Assembly: GCA_034687125.1 (NCBI GenBank) | Contig: JAQGBZ010000137.1 | Location: 1-64,000 of the forward strand | Source: Neelides folsomi | Taxonomy: Eukaryota; Arthropoda; Collembola; Neelipleona; Neelidae | Direction of reading: 5' to 3' | Length of the DNA stretch: 64,000 nt | Shown here: positions 22,062 to 37,200 of the stretch, piece after piece | Position numbering within the stretch: position 1 is the stretch's first letter | Layout of the letters: the number at the start of each line of letters is the position of its first letter | The notes under the pieces: model-generated | What the model was told of the DNA's origin: nothing | Databases searched by the model: none | The model's input: the letters and a program-made list of their open reading frames with translations, nothing else | Program-made: the position numbers and the translations under genes

Positions 22062-25000
22062 AGAGATAGGGTGAGATGGCTGATGCGGGCATAACCTGTT
22101 GAGATTTGAGGGGGTTGGTGTTGCTAGGTTTGAGTTTACGGTGAGATGAGAGCTGGTTTACTCTGAATCCATTCAAGATGAACTAATCCCCTATTTTGCC
22201 TCATAATAACGTCGGATGCTGAGTCTTCCTTTCTCCGCTCATTTCCTCTCAACCTGGAACTTTTCATGGAGGAGACTACTTATTAAAAAAGCCTGTCTTT
22301 GTGTAGAATTAAATCGGCTTATGAGCCTTGAATTAGGGAAGAACTCCTCTTTACATATACGAACTGCCATAATCTTGGAGAAATGAAACTACGGAGTTGG
22401 AAATGAGAGATGAAAAGACTTGACTTTTTTAGGATTTGCCCAATTAAGTTTTGTAAAAGTTCAAAATAAGTATGTTCCCCCTTGTATTTGACTCACTCTT
22501 ACTGGTCTCTCATATAATGACAAAGTTTAAACATCAAGGAAAATCATCAATCCTCAGCTCCTTAAACATGTAATGCAAAATGAATAAAGGGATGAATTTT
22601 CAAAGACAATAATGAATACGATTTTTAAAAAAATATCATAAATATTTCTCCACAGTTAAATTTTTGCCAATCGAACAACTTTAAATTTTTTTTATTTTGT
22701 TGCACACCTAACTTTAATTTTAAATGCAGGGTTGGTAAACAAATAACCAAATTCACTAAATTTGAACATTTGAGAACTTTTAATGTTAAATAAGTATTTG
22801 TATTATACATGAAAAAGCTTACCAGAATAAAGACTCCAGCTGATTGTATATGCCTAATACGATGAATGTATTTGGAATTTATACAAAGTTGTTCAAACTT
22901 AAATAAGTATTATGTATATTATAAAATATTATTTATATCAAATATAAGAGACGTATTGCACCTTAAAGGTTTTTAGTTTGTCCTCTAATTTATTCATCCG
23001 TAAAGAAAATCTCCTAATTCCTTGATAAGAGTTTTATAATTCTCTTATTAACTCTCTCCTCTGCTCTCCTTTGAGAGGATTTGGCTTAAAGCAACTCTTT
23101 TCATTTCTTAGAATTCAAAACTCCAATTCAATTCCATATTCCGCAAACTTAACGAACATGCTTAAATACTTATCGTTAGTTAGATGCAAAGAAACATTCA
23201 CAAATAGAATCCTCCTCAACCTGCTTCCTTCCATTTTTCATTTAATCTCTTCTTTAACTGTGAAATTACTTAGGATCGTAATGCAACTAATAGTTAATTC
23301 ATTATGATCACTACTTCAAAAAGATTATTAATTCGCACATTCAAGGAAGTGCGGCCGATTATTTATCCCGATATTTCAATTCAAAAATTATCCTCAAACT
23401 CATCATACAATATAATGTTATATGGATTGTGAAGTATTGATGCAATGATTATGATTTTTTTTCAAGTATGGATTAAATGAAGAATAAAGGCACGCGTCGA
23501 TTAAAGGAGTTATTATCTTTTATTTCGTTTTAAATACATTTTGTGTTACTAATTAAAGCTTAGGATCTGATTAAGTACATTCAACGCTGTTTTTTATGCT
23601 AATGATATATAAATGTAAGGGTTAACCCTATGCTATGCACAAGAAGCATTTAAATTCTAAGCACTTTTAGCTACTGAGAGAATGGTTGGAGAGACAATTT
23701 AGTAATTACGGGAATGTTTATTAGCGTATTCGTATGCGTGGCGATCACAAAAACTTATCATGTTTTTAACACGTCTCACTGGCTAATGGCACAAACATTA
23801 CAATTAATATTCCAACTCTTCACACTTCAAAAATCCAACTTTTGCAACTCAACTTGCTAACAATTTATTACGTAGAAATAATTTGTGTCTATACGTGTTT
23901 TAACTCTTTTTGCTAACTTCAAACCATTCTAAATGTCAATGCAATAATGTTCAGTTTACTGTTTACTCAAATGCACAACGATTTCACGTTTACTTAACAT
24001 TGAATTTGAAATGATTTTTACTCATTCATTCATACAATTCATTATGTGATTTATTAATTACCACGTTTAATTAATATGATTAAGACTTAATTAAAAATTA
24101 AGAAATAAGAGTAGTTTAGCTATCATACCATTTCTACTTTAGCACAAATAAAACTAACTTTAAGAGCATGAAAAATGCATTTTTGTTTTTGCGTAATTAT
24201 CCCTTAAAGTATGTAATTCACTTGTTTTAGCTTAAGTATTTATTACAGTATTTTAAATTGCATTTAAATATTTAAGTTTAAAGTTGACATTAATAATGTT
24301 TATATACCCATCGGTAAGAATAATAAATAATCATTTGATTATGATTAAAGATCTAAAAATCTAAATACTTTGCAGTAATATCTTGCGATATTTAGATACT
24401 GATAATGCGGGAACCCACTTTCTATTTATTAAGTATTTAAATATGTACAATAAGTAGATATAAGGAATTGTGTTTGAGTCGCAGAGGTTTAAATCTCATC
24501 TTAGCCCTTATATTACTATTTACATTAGAATCTACATGTATTTATGATACTTATTTACCAAAAGATGCAGACTAGTCTACGGATCAAAGATTAGAGAAAC
24601 ACAATCTCGAATTTCATTTTAAATGCACCCGTAATTCTTAACATACATTTCACACAATACATTAAATTATGAATACATACAATAATTACTTATAACATTA
24701 GAGATACCTATTTCGTATCTTGCATTAAAGATGTAAAATCAACAAAAGAGCGACTTGAGGAAGAAATCACAAAATCGGGATTAACTATTGTTTCTTATTT
24801 ATGTATAATGTAATTGTACAAGCACATTCATTTTAAAAATGCGATATGGAGGAGAGCTCATGATTGGATACATTAAGGGTATTTTATATATATACTTAAT
24901 ATTAAATTATAAGATATTTGCATATTTACAAACTACAATAGTATTTATAATTCAATTAATGAAAAATTAAATAATAAACAATTTAAAGTGATAACAATAT

Positions 25001-25293
25001 TTAACAAACTCTACATATAACATTATGCATAGGTACACAATTCATATAAGACCCTTTGTACAAATTCGAATGCGATAATTAATTTTGGCAATTCAATGGA
25101 ATGTTGCATTCAAATACAAATACAATACAATTGCAGGAATACTATTTTTAAGTATGGGAATCTGATGATTTATAAGTGCAATTTTCTTAAATTCATTAAT
25201 GCTAACTCGAGTTAAATAGAATGTTTAATTACGAGATGTATTATAATGATGTGTGTGGTATTTAAGTAGCTGTAAGTAAAAATGCAATTTGAA

Positions 25294-28200
25294 TTAATTC
25301 TCGAGTGTCATTTTGAGCCTTTTGCATTTCGCTCTTCTGTTCTTAAACCAAAACTGTACATTTTTCGGCTCAAGTTTTGGGAACTTTTGTCTATATGGCA
25401 TCCGATTTAGCTCCTCCGTATACTTCAATATCAGATTGTGACTTGGGTGTGTATTGAGACCGAACCATTGTTCCAACCGAGGAACTTCCGTAACAGGGTC
25501 AATAAATGTCCGATTCCTTTTTCTCCTCTCATCAAGTGCAAGAGAATTGGGTGAGCCGTGAAGCCCATGACCATGAACAAGATGTCCATGGGTCAAACTC
25601 CCCAACCCTACTCCCCGCCCAGCATTCATCCCCATAATAGAAGAGAGCAAATCCGAATTTCCTCCTCTTCCTCCATGGAACAACTCTTCAGCTCTCATTC
25701 GGCTCGCCACACTCATTTCTGATCCCCTTTGGGAAAAATCATGGAACATGTTTTCTAATCCACCAGGCGGGGAAGGTTTCCCAAAAGGTATGAGCCCCGC
25801 CGCTGCCGCAGCCGCAACTGCTGCTGAAGATCCTTTCCGACCTAATGACATTGCCGTTTCAAATGCCGATGGCGGGGATGAGGATTCAGGACCTGATGAA
25901 GGGGGTTGAGAGCTTGGAGGAAATCCGCCACCAAAGGATGAGAAGTGGCGGTAAGCCATAAAGGAAGGATGTTCAAAAAAGGGATGCTGAAACCGGGAAG
26001 CAAGGTTACCCGGGTAGTCTGAGACTCCCCCAAAGTGTGAATTTGATGGGCTTAGAGGTGGAGAGGAGCGTGGAGAGACCGAGGGGGAGGTTGATGGGCT
26101 CATTCCTCCGTCTCTTTCACCCTCATCGTAACTCTCCTCTTTTTTAGTGTAGGAATCTCCTTCGACCTTGAACTGCTTTTCTCTCTCGTCTGGATATGGA
26201 GAAAGATCCTTTCTTTCTTTCTTTACCAAACCAGATGAAGAAGATTCGGGGCTTTTGGCGCTGAGGTCCTTGGGCTCGTTGTTGTTCAGATTTCCCTCGT
26301 TCTCTTCATGGTTTTGGTGATTGTGTTCCTCGATTTCAATTTTGAGTGCTGAGGTGCTTTCCGCATCGACTGAAATGATATCTTCGTCGTTGTCATTGTC
26401 GGGTTTGAGGGGATTAGGGAGATCTTTCTCCGTCTCGTTACCGTTGTCGTCTACCATGAGGGAATCCCTTGAGGTTCCAGCTGAGAGATCATTTTCAATC
26501 CTCCTCCGCTTGTTGGAGTCTTGATGAGAATCGGGGAAAGTGTGGGGCGAGATGGAAGGTGACCGGGAGCGGGAGCGGGAGATGGAGAACCGATGATGAT
26601 TGTTCATCCTGGGAGATGCATGGGAATGGGGGCCTTCGCAGTTGAGGGGGTGCGATTGAGCGAGGGATTGATGCTGAATGGAATGGGGAAAGGACTGGTG
26701 CGGACTCAACCCGTTGTACCTCAACTCGTTACGTTTCTGGGCCGCTCTCGCGTTCTTGAACCAGTAAATGACATTGTTGACGTCCAGCGGCTTCCGGTCC
26801 TTCCGACAATCCAAAATATTCAGCTCTCGTACATACTGTTGAATCTATGATTCAGTCATAATAACTTAGATAAGTATTGCTAATCTTTTAATTAATTATC
26901 TTAATAAAAACAATTATAATTAATTATCTTAATAAAAATAATTATAACTTGCATTTATTTATAAATACAAAAAGATTTTTTAAGTATTTAAATGAACTCA
27001 ATTGAACCAAAACCAAAATTTGAAAATATTAAGATTATATAAATCTTTGAATTTAAAAAAATGCATTTATTTGCATTTTGGCACAGTAAGAACAATAAGA
27101 AAGATAAGAGAAAGTTTGAAAGATCAATGTTAAAAATTACCTGATGTCGGGATGGATGAGGGTTTTCCTGGAACCAGTGTTGGAGCTTAGGTAATTCCAT
27201 TTCCGGATCGAAAGAAGTTCTCATCCTCGTTTTCTGGGTTGTGAGGGATTGGAAAACCGGATGATTCTGATCCTCATCATACTGTGCCTTTCCGGCCAAA
27301 CTGAGATCGTGGTGAAGATGAAGCGGGTGTTGGGGAGCACCGTTTTGAATATGCGGGTGGTTCATCTGCTGCATGTTCGGTGGCATCCCGCGGTCCCTCG
27401 GCTCATCCATTTTACTTCCATGGTTGAAATGCTGGTGGTGGTGGAGAGACTCGACGAGGGCCGAGGACGCGTGTTGAGCATACCAATGATCAAACCGTCT
27501 TTTTACATCTTCGGCCAAATTGGCCGGCCAGTGTCCTTTCACAAGCTGAGTTAGAGTCCCCTATAAAATAAAACTCTTTTAACCCAAATACATGGCTTGA
27601 TAAATTAAGAAAGGTCTTTAAATAACTGATCTTCGAATGGCATATTAAAAAGTGTTTGGGGAAATGAGTTTAAACTGCGTTTTAAGTATTATTTTATAAA
27701 TAAGTTCCAAAGATAATTCTTGTAATATTGGGGTGAATGGGCGGCATCTAAATTTGGGAACAACTTGTGGATTTTCTTCCCCCATTGAGCCAGCCGGAGA
27801 GAGGAAGAAAAGAGGTGAAAAGGGAGATTAGGAGTTCTGCGTAAGCTTCAGCTTCCTTCCCTCCCAAAAGAAGAAAGAGATTCGAGATGAACTGAACGTG
27901 AATGAAGAGAAGTCATCATAAATAAAGACTCCACTTGAACCCAGGATTTATTCCTTCAATTGAGGAATAAAATATTAGACGAAGGAAGGAATCAAATACA
28001 TGGGAGCTGCTGATGAATCAAGAGATATCACTTGGAAATTTTTAATCCTCTGTTTGTTGTTCTCTCATTCTCCCGTCCTCCTTCTCCTCTCTAATCTCAG
28101 GACAAAAGGTGAGAACTCAGCCGACCATTCAGCCCACACTTTACATAAAGACCCATCTTTTCCAGATGCATTCGACAAACTCGTCTTTGTTACAACTAAA

Positions 28201-31200
28201 ACCTCCCTATGACTCAGAAATCTCATCTTTCAACTCCTAAGTCCATCCACGGCGTCATAATGACATTTTCCAAGGAATTCCCTAGATTCTATAAAGAATG
28301 AGACCGTGAAGAACCAAGAAGGATCAAATGGAAAGACTCGGAATAAAATTCAAATTTAGCTACAAACCTCGTCAAGTGGACAACCCGCCCCCATGAGAAG
28401 TGAGGAAGATTGGGCCAGAAGGAGACGGAGGAGTTTTTCCTTCAAGTCATCAGCAGTTCCTCCCTTTGCTCTAAAATTATTAAATTATTATAAATTCCCT
28501 TTAGTATTTTAAAAATAAACTAACAAATTAACATAAAACGTAAGTATTATTTAGTTATAGTTACTCTCCAAGTAGTGGTTCTCCGTTGACCTTTTTTCTC
28601 TAAAATGGTTTCAAGTAACTAATGTAATAAGATTGGAGACATAATCATATGCCATGAATTCATATCCCTTATACATCATATCTCGAGATATAATTACTAG
28701 ACGAAATATAAATTTACGAGAAAATAATTCCGAGATAAAATACTCACGATATATATTATATACGAGATTTGGCCTATACGAGATATGATACTAAAGATAT
28801 ATGAATATTACGATGTAACAATTACGAGATATGATGTATAAGGGATATGAATTCACGATATATGATTAGAGCCCCAATAAGATTACATAGCAATCTACTG
28901 TAAAAAAAACTTACATGTTATTTGCCTTCGTTACCCCGTTTTTTCAAAATTAAAATTAGCAAATGCACCATATTTCATAATAGATTTCTATAGTATTATT
29001 TTTATATCTTATCTGAGAGGAAAAACTGTAATTTAAAAAAGGTCAACGGAGAACCACTACACGGACAGTATATGATATGAGCCATAATGAATGAGATAAT
29101 CAAAGCAATGAAAGATATGATGGTTAAATTAAATATTGGTTTTAAAATTGCAAATAAATTACCTTGTAACCAGAACACGAAGAGTCGCGTGGTTTGTCAG
29201 ATCATTTAAAATGTCTCCAACTGTCTTTGAAGGAGAGTCGCAAACTTGATCCAATCGAAGGGGTTTCCAATTTCTCAAAGAGATCCTCCCTAAATTTAAA
29301 ATTAATAAATGAAACTCGATCTTCGCTCAAATTATGATCTAAAAGTACTAAGGATGTTTATCAATCTTTTTTTCATATTGAATGAATTGATAAAGAAAAT
29401 AAATTTCTGCACCTTCAGCTTGATGAATAATATCTTTTGGGTATCCAAGCAGGTTTAAAACAGTTGTGACAACATCTTGAAAAGGAGTTCCAGCCGGTAT
29501 GATGACGAAATCATCAACTTCAACCACTTTGGAATTCCCATCTCTCCTCCCACTGATTTCCTTCCCGCAGAGTCCAAGACCCGGAAACTGTAGCTCTGAT
29601 ATGACGTTCCCAGCAGGTCCACCGGCAATTGTGACCGAACCTCCACTTCCCGTCCCCGTCTCAATCTTCCCCGAATCTCTCGGCCCGAACAAACCACCTC
29701 CATTGTTCACTTCAATGATACAATGTATCGGCATTGACTTCCCTGTGGAAAAAAATCAACAACATCATCTCACAAGAAGTCACACAAGAAGTCAGAGTAT
29801 ATTCACACCCCATTCAAAAGTTTTTTGACTTTTCATTTCAACTTGATAGTTTGAAAAATGGAAATATATTGAGCGTATATGGAATAAATAAAACTTCTGT
29901 ATTTCCCACTATGTAACGTAGATTGTAAAATTTGTAAATATCTTGAAGCTTGTGTGAGATCAGAGTTTGTGAGTTTAATTACGCGAGTGTCACTCTAGAA
30001 GGATCTTTGTAAAAGATACAATATAATACTAATTTCTTATCTTGGAATTGTATTCCGAACCTCCTATGTCATAAAGGAGGGGGCCGGAAGAAACTGAAGA
30101 GGAATTCCTAGATTTTCCAGAGGGCTCCTTTGATTTTCCCCCATTTCTCCTCGAGGGAATTGAATTCCGAAGACTCGCTCTTTATCTTTTCCCTCACAAT
30201 AAGTTTGACTCGCCCTCCTTTAGGACGAATCTGGAGGCCTAATAAGAAATATAAACGAGCTAATCGCCGCCTCGCATCTCGACATTTGAGGTTAGGAGGA
30301 AGAGAAATAATCGCAAGGCTCAGACCAAAGATACGGAGAACTCCCAAACTTTTCACTACCTCTGACAGCCGATGAGGAAGATGATGAGAGGAACCGGAAT
30401 CCTCCAAACAGATAAACCTCAAACAAAACCTTATTCGACTCCTACCTCATTTCGATTTCAATTACTTTTCATTTCCTTCTTTCTCCTTCCTTCTCCCTGT
30501 TCTATGTGGAATACTCAACTGTGTCTTGTTCAATGTTTCATACACCAAAACCAAATGGTTTATACACTTACATAGATCTTGTATTAGTTATAACCCTTGT
30601 AGGAGTTCAGGGGGCGTAACATTGAATTTGAAGAGTATTGAACGATTTAGGAAAGGGCAGGGGCATTAAAGCCTTTAGCTGATTTGAGCATTCCCAATCA
30701 TTCCATCATTTTGGTTGGGAGCAAAGGGGGGGAAGATGTCAAAAGAAGACGGAATAAAAAAGAGAAAGATGTGACAGGGGACGGCAAGGGAAATCCCGAG
30801 ATGAGAAAAATTCAGTCCTAACTCCCCAAGATTAAAATTTCATCAAAAAATCAAATCCACAGAAAAATCGGGGAGAATAATTTGGAAAATTGAGAATGGG
30901 AAATGAGCGACCCGAAGGCCCAAAAGGTATTATTTGTATATTACAACATTCAAAAAATATAAAAATGTTCTTCGCGAAGGAGCTTAAAAGACTTGGAATT
31001 TGGGGAAGAAACCTTGTAAAACTTTTTTTGTTTTCTTACAAACTCCTTCTAATCCGCCGGGCGGAAACCCGAATTTTAATCCACATCTAAAGCATTCCCC
31101 AACTACCATTGTATTTGAAAGAAGCCGAAAAAATGTTCCTTCTCTCCATACGCATTTGACACCAGAAGGATATACAAAAAAGTATCGTTTTACTCTTTTC

Positions 31201-34200
31201 ATAGCCATGGCCTTAGGAGGAATTGGGAAGGTTGGAGAATAATCTTTAATTCTTTAAGTCCTCAAGAAGAGCTAATTCCCTTCGCCCCAATTCACCTTCT
31301 GAGTGAGGTGAATAGAGGTAAGGTGAAGCCTGAAGAGTCCTAGCCCTCTTGATTAAATTAAGGATTGAAAAGCTGTTCAGCTCTTCTCCATCCGATGCAT
31401 AGATCCTCATATCACCGATTATGGGAATTATGAGCATCCAAAGGGTGAGATTCATAAATTGTGAAGGGAGTTAGAAGGCTATTGTGACGTTCGAGTCGAG
31501 TCATGATGAAGGGAAATCCTCTCCATATAATAATTCCTTCTCTCTCATAATCCGCCCAGCGTCTCTAATCCCCTCAACTTCTCTTCATCCCTGCGCCTCA
31601 TCTCATAATAATCGGCCCAAAAATTGTCCCTTAGATTCATCAAGACCTTTAAATGCACGTCTCTCTTAATAAAGTCTTCTATCCTTTAATAATGAAATTT
31701 GTGTAAGCTATACAAACATAATCTCTATCTAGCAGTAGCTATATTCCTTCTCAAAAATGCATATATGGTATAATGAATATACTAAATATTATAGTACTTT
31801 ACGTAACAGTATTACAAATAAGTAATGTGACTACTGGGTATGTACATACTTATGCGTATAAAGTTTAATGAATACATTATAGAGTATTACCTATCTATGC
31901 AGGATCATAAATTCATATACAAACAGAATATAAAGAATTTATGATTGTTAGTATACTATAGAATATCTTAAATATATGTAGGTAATTAATTAATTTTACT
32001 TGTAATCTAAATGTAAGTATTATTGCAATATGAATTTAAAATATGTAGGGGTTATATTTTTAGATGTGTGTTTTTTAGCAGAAAACATTTGTAATGAATG
32101 ATTTTTTTTGCCCAAAAATGAAGATGTAGTAAAAGTCCACTGCGTCTGGCCAATTATATAAAGAGGGAAAGAGAGCCATTTATTTATATACAAGATAGAT
32201 ATAAGTGGGGAGCGTAATCGGCTGAGGAAAAGGTGTGTATGTTTGAACATCCTGGTCCTGGTACATTGGAAGGAAGAATGACTGTGAGCCGAAGGGAGTT
32301 ATAGGGATGAGATTCGTATTTGGGGGGATTAAAATAGTTTGGGCTGATGAGGGGCTCGGCTATACGTTTCCCTGCCCCAAGTAGATTATAGTTTTACGGA
32401 TTAAGTTGACGAAAAGGGATTAGAGTAAGAAGTGTCTGCTATAGGGATTCCCGAGAGTGGCGCGTATACCAAGAGAGATCTTCTGGGGATTTCTCCTTCT
32501 TTTCATCCTTCTCCCTTGTGAGGCTGGGAGAGTCGAGGGAGCTCCTTGAAATCTGTAGCAATGCGAGGGGCTGAAGAGAAGTAAGAAATAAGAAGATTAT
32601 CTCCCGTGATTGATGAATCTAAATCCGGGCTTAGAGAGAGCCCCAAATCCTAAAACCCTCTCGCAGCCAGTCTCTCCCTCCAATCTCAAAGCTCTAATAA
32701 AGATTAGGAAGGAACCCTCTATCGCCCTCGCCGCCTTTCTCCCTCTTTCTCGGGGAAGGGAAAGCCATCTCTCATCCAAACTCTTTTAATCACCCGACCT
32801 TCCCCGACCATTTCCCACTTCTCCCCTTCCCCTATGTCTCCTGTGTAATGACATATGAGTATAATGTGGAAGTGGAGGGCCGGTCACTCCCACACCATGG
32901 TTCTTATAGGATATATCCTCCCCATTTGTCATTTCCCCCATAGCGTCGCTAACAAGATCATACATATAAATAGTATAAAATACAGGATTTTTACTTTAGA
33001 ATTATTGAGCTATAAAAGGGAGATTAGGGGTAACTCTGCTCAGTAAGCCGATAAAATGTGGATTGTAAAAATACTTATCCGCAAACCATTCTCCACCAAC
33101 CCGTTCCCTCATACTTCCCTCTATTAAAGTAAAGCTCGTATACTTATGATCATATGAGAATGAATCGCGGATTGAAAGATTTTGGTCCGTATTTGAATTT
33201 GAGGCAAATTAGAGAATGAGATTCAAAGATGAATGAGGATGTGACAGTAATGGAAGCCATTAAGGCCCCTTATGACTTCGACCCTTCTCCATCAAGGATT
33301 CATTGGCTCTCGCCCTGATTCCCCATTATCACCTTACTATCACTCACTCTCGCTCTTCAAATGGGGCAATCGAGGAAGAAATCTTTATTATCACTTTACA
33401 CACTCACGCTAGAGAAACCTTCCTGGTTTTAAATGGATCATTTTACCTTTGTGGGTGTCACATGTCTGGGAGGTATTTTATATTTTAATTCCAATCGTTT
33501 CCTTTAACTTATTAAACCGTTTATTATCTTTAATGACCAAATTACTCTTATCAATGACCTTAGGAAGGATATGCGCTGAAGTGAAATGAACGGACCTGAA
33601 CATGCAAAATGATCTCTACAATGTATGGATAGTTTTTGCGGTAAAACATGTTTGATAATTTAATTACCTGGAAGAGATTCATCTTTAGAATCTAGTGTTA
33701 TTGGGGCCCTTAACGCCTTTATCCTTTTTAAAGCACTGGGCCGAGCTGTTTTGCACCGCATGAGGACAAGAAGTATAAAGCTTCTTTTAAAGTAAGAAGG
33801 TAGTGGAAGTGAAGAAAGGAGAATGAAAAGAGCCGGATAAACCTCGAGCTTTTATAGCAGAACTCGAGCATATAAATGTATAGCAAATTAATTTTTGCAA
33901 TAGTCATCATTTGCAAGTTATAAATAATTATTATTTATGAAAAAGAAATAATATTTTTTACTAGAACGCATAAACCATTTATTTATATTATTTATCTAAT
34001 ATAGTAATTTATGCTAAAGTGAACAACTAACTTTAAGTTATAATTCTTCTTATTATATCTCAGCGTTTTTTAAAATTAAATAAAGCTAATTTGTAAGTAG
34101 ATAACAAATAAATTGAATATGAATGAAAAGAGGGAAATAAGCATTTGAGTAATTATGAACACTTTCAGCTTTTCCAAGAATTGAGGATAGGAAAATGTTG

Positions 34201-37200
34201 CAATTTATATACAATTTCCCATTGAATAACGATTTATAAAATGAGCCTGTGCAGAGGTTTTTAAACTAAAAGGGCAATTGAGTTAATAAACAATTTAAAC
34301 CTATTATAAACCATTAAGTTTGAATTATAAGATATTTTATATACAAGATATCATATGTATGTAAAATAGAAGTTCAAAAAGGTTTCCTCTTTCGCCAACT
34401 CTGCACAAATGGAGCTAATGCGTATATCTCCCCTAAACCAAAATGTAAGTAATTAGGGTTCTTGAACTAATTCCCCTCTACTTTCTCTTTTACAAAGAAG
34501 ATTGATTTAGAGGTTCTCATAGTTAATAGAAGCCAGCCAGGGCTTTTATGCTTCTCAAGACGGGTGATGGGATGGGGAAGAGGATAAGCGGAGAGTGTGA
34601 CTCTCTTCTCTTGACATAATAAAGTTTTATTGGAAACGGAAGTGAGGAATGAGATTAGGATTTCGGATAAGTCGACAGTCGAGAAAGGGGAAGAGATGGA
34701 AGGAAGGGGCTTTTGGCTCATAAGTATACATTCATACATAATCTTGAAACCTTCTAGGCCATAAGAACCTTAACTCGAATAAATGAAATATCCTCTCCCC
34801 TTTCATTTCTCCGAAGCTTGAATGGCTTTCCAAGAAATACTTTTCCACTAACTTGATAAGAACAACTCGATTTAATTTTTAGAATCTTTATGACTCTCAA
34901 ACAATTACTCATAGTCTAAATATAAAAACAAGGTCAGGACAATATTACGCTACACTCAAACCCAAATTTTGGCTTCTTTATGCATCTCTAACAAAAAACA
35001 ACTTGGGGTTTCAAAAATAATGCAAAAATGTACAAAGTCATAAATTATGCAACATTTTGCATTTATAAAGAAAAAGGGTCTTTTACAGATATACAGATAG
35101 ATATGATATGATATCTGTACATTTTTATTTATTCTACATTATAAAAGGAAGAACCACATTGGAATTTCTCCTTACTAAATTAAACCTGATGCATTATTTT
35201 TAAATAGTTTGATTATATAAAAATGCTGATTATTTACAGTATTATGTTAATTTAATATGAATCAAAAGAAAAACATCGAGGTATAATAAAACAAATTACA
35301 ATTTAAATGTTGTAAAGTAGGGAAATGAGTTAAAAACAATATAAACACTTTATCCATGTAGGGTTGAGATGACGGTAAGTTGTATTAGTTATAAAGAAAG
35401 TGATATTTTTTGGACTTGATCCACCACAAATTTGGAATGGTTCCATGAGAAAGACGAAGTCGTCTTTATCTCTCGGGTTATGTTATTATAATTCCCTTAT
35501 CCAGCCGTAAATCCGAGGTAGGAATACACAGAGAGACCACTACCACGTCGTTCATCCCCACTCTCGCCTTATCTCTTGGAAGTATACAAAAGGGATCTCT
35601 GATCCGTCCTCCGCTACCTCGTCCGCCAAATCCAATTCCAGCCTTAGCCCAACTCTTTAAAGCTCAAATCTGGGGAGGATAATGGGAGCTAGGGAATCCA
35701 ATTTCAATTTTTTACAATGCTAGAAGGATTCAGCTCCCAAAGCTTAAATCCCACTAGCCACGGGTCTATAAAAGGAAGCCCCGGCCAAAAATTACATCTC
35801 ATCCTTCATTTCTCATTTAAATTTTTAACTCATTTGTTTGCACATATCCTTCCCGCTCTATTGACATAATGCTTCTACGATTATTTGAAAATCTTTGAAC
35901 ATGATATTACCAAAAACGAACACAGTTATATAGCATTTTATATGGAATATTGATACACAAACATTATGTATAAATATATTACACCGTACACAAATTTTCA
36001 GTAAAACTATTATAAGTTACATTATTGTTTAATTTAATTTCAACCCTAAGCAATACTATAAGTACAGGTTGAACGTTTAATTCTGATGTCAAAAGTCAGT
36101 ACAAGTCAGTTGTATTTGTATAAGCTCAATGGTAAAAAAGAATATCATGAATAAAGGCAAACGAGCAGTTGTAATTTATAATCTTGAGCAAATGTAATTT
36201 TTGGAAGGGGTGGATTGAAGATTGAGATAAGGGTGATATCATTCCGAATCAAATCCGATGGTTAATTAGGTCCTAATTGGGGCTAAAGAGAGAATTCTGC
36301 AGTCTTCTCTTTTTGGTGCATAATTGTAAGTTTGTGAGTGTAATCTGAAGTCTAATTCTAATCCAGGCCATAAACCCTTGAGCATATTCATGTAGGAGTA
36401 TACATATTCATTCACCTCAATGTCCAGGTTGTTCCTGCCTTCAATTCCTTGTCGCCCTTATCAGGACAAGGACGCCGATAGGCCGAGTCCCTCCCTCATG
36501 GCAACTCGCTTGGATGGAAAGGATCTTAATGAGAGGATTATGCTCGGGAAATCAGATTTAATTTTTGATAACGCTTTTATAAATAAAGGAGGGGAATTAA
36601 TGAAACGATGAGCAAATGGGTCATAAATAGTGAAATCACGGAGCCCAATATACTCCAGGACGGTAAATTTGACAGGAAGACAGGATGGGGAGGGGATGAA
36701 GTGATTTCCTACTCTTCGTCGGTTTCCCTCTTAATCCCATTGATATCCCTATACGGAAATCTTATATGAACCAGACCCTATCACTCATTATAGGACCCTG
36801 ACGAGACAGATAAATTCTTATGATGCAATGAGACGTGGAACTGTCGTCCTATATTTACTCATATGATATAATAAGCTGTCACATTTACATTAAAAGATCT
36901 CTCATATGGAAGTACTAATATATTTACCGTGGGTTGGTCTTGACAGTATTATTTTATGAATTAAAGAAGCGGGTAATATTTGAGGTATTTATTGTAGCTC
37001 ACCAAGCGGGCTTCCTTTCTCTGTTGAGTCTCCAGGCTTCCGGTGACTCTTTGGCCTCTTGGTCGGTGAGAGGTCCATTCCTGACTGGCCCACCTTTCCG
37101 TAGTCGACGGACGACTCTGGTGGCGTCAGGCTCCGGATTAAGTTGCCATTCGGATTACCGCCGAAGACCCCCTTACTCAGACCCTGGTAGAAAGGAATTA

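Larger units (their letters stand above)
20851..25293. other. Gene-poor region downstream of dve
   Basis: 20.9-22.4 kb is an alternating AT/GC block that contains a strand-biased, G-poor tract (about 21465-21700). From 22.4 kb the DNA becomes AT-rich, and from about 23.5 to 25.3 kb strongly so. The last part should be the dve 3' untranslated region, whose end I cannot place. Confidence 0.45.

Noticed and set aside
29737-29742. Alternative dve acceptor 5 bp downstream (GGAAG/TCA)
   Set aside because: It would rescue the frame if exon 1 joined the compass exon directly, but it has the weaker context, and the exon at 37003-37183 restores frame with the canonical acceptor.
30108-30422. 104-codon minus-strand frame in dve intron 2
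   Set aside because: Considered as the missing dve exon; the phase does not fit and the sequence is low-quality basic text, while 37003-37183 fits exactly.
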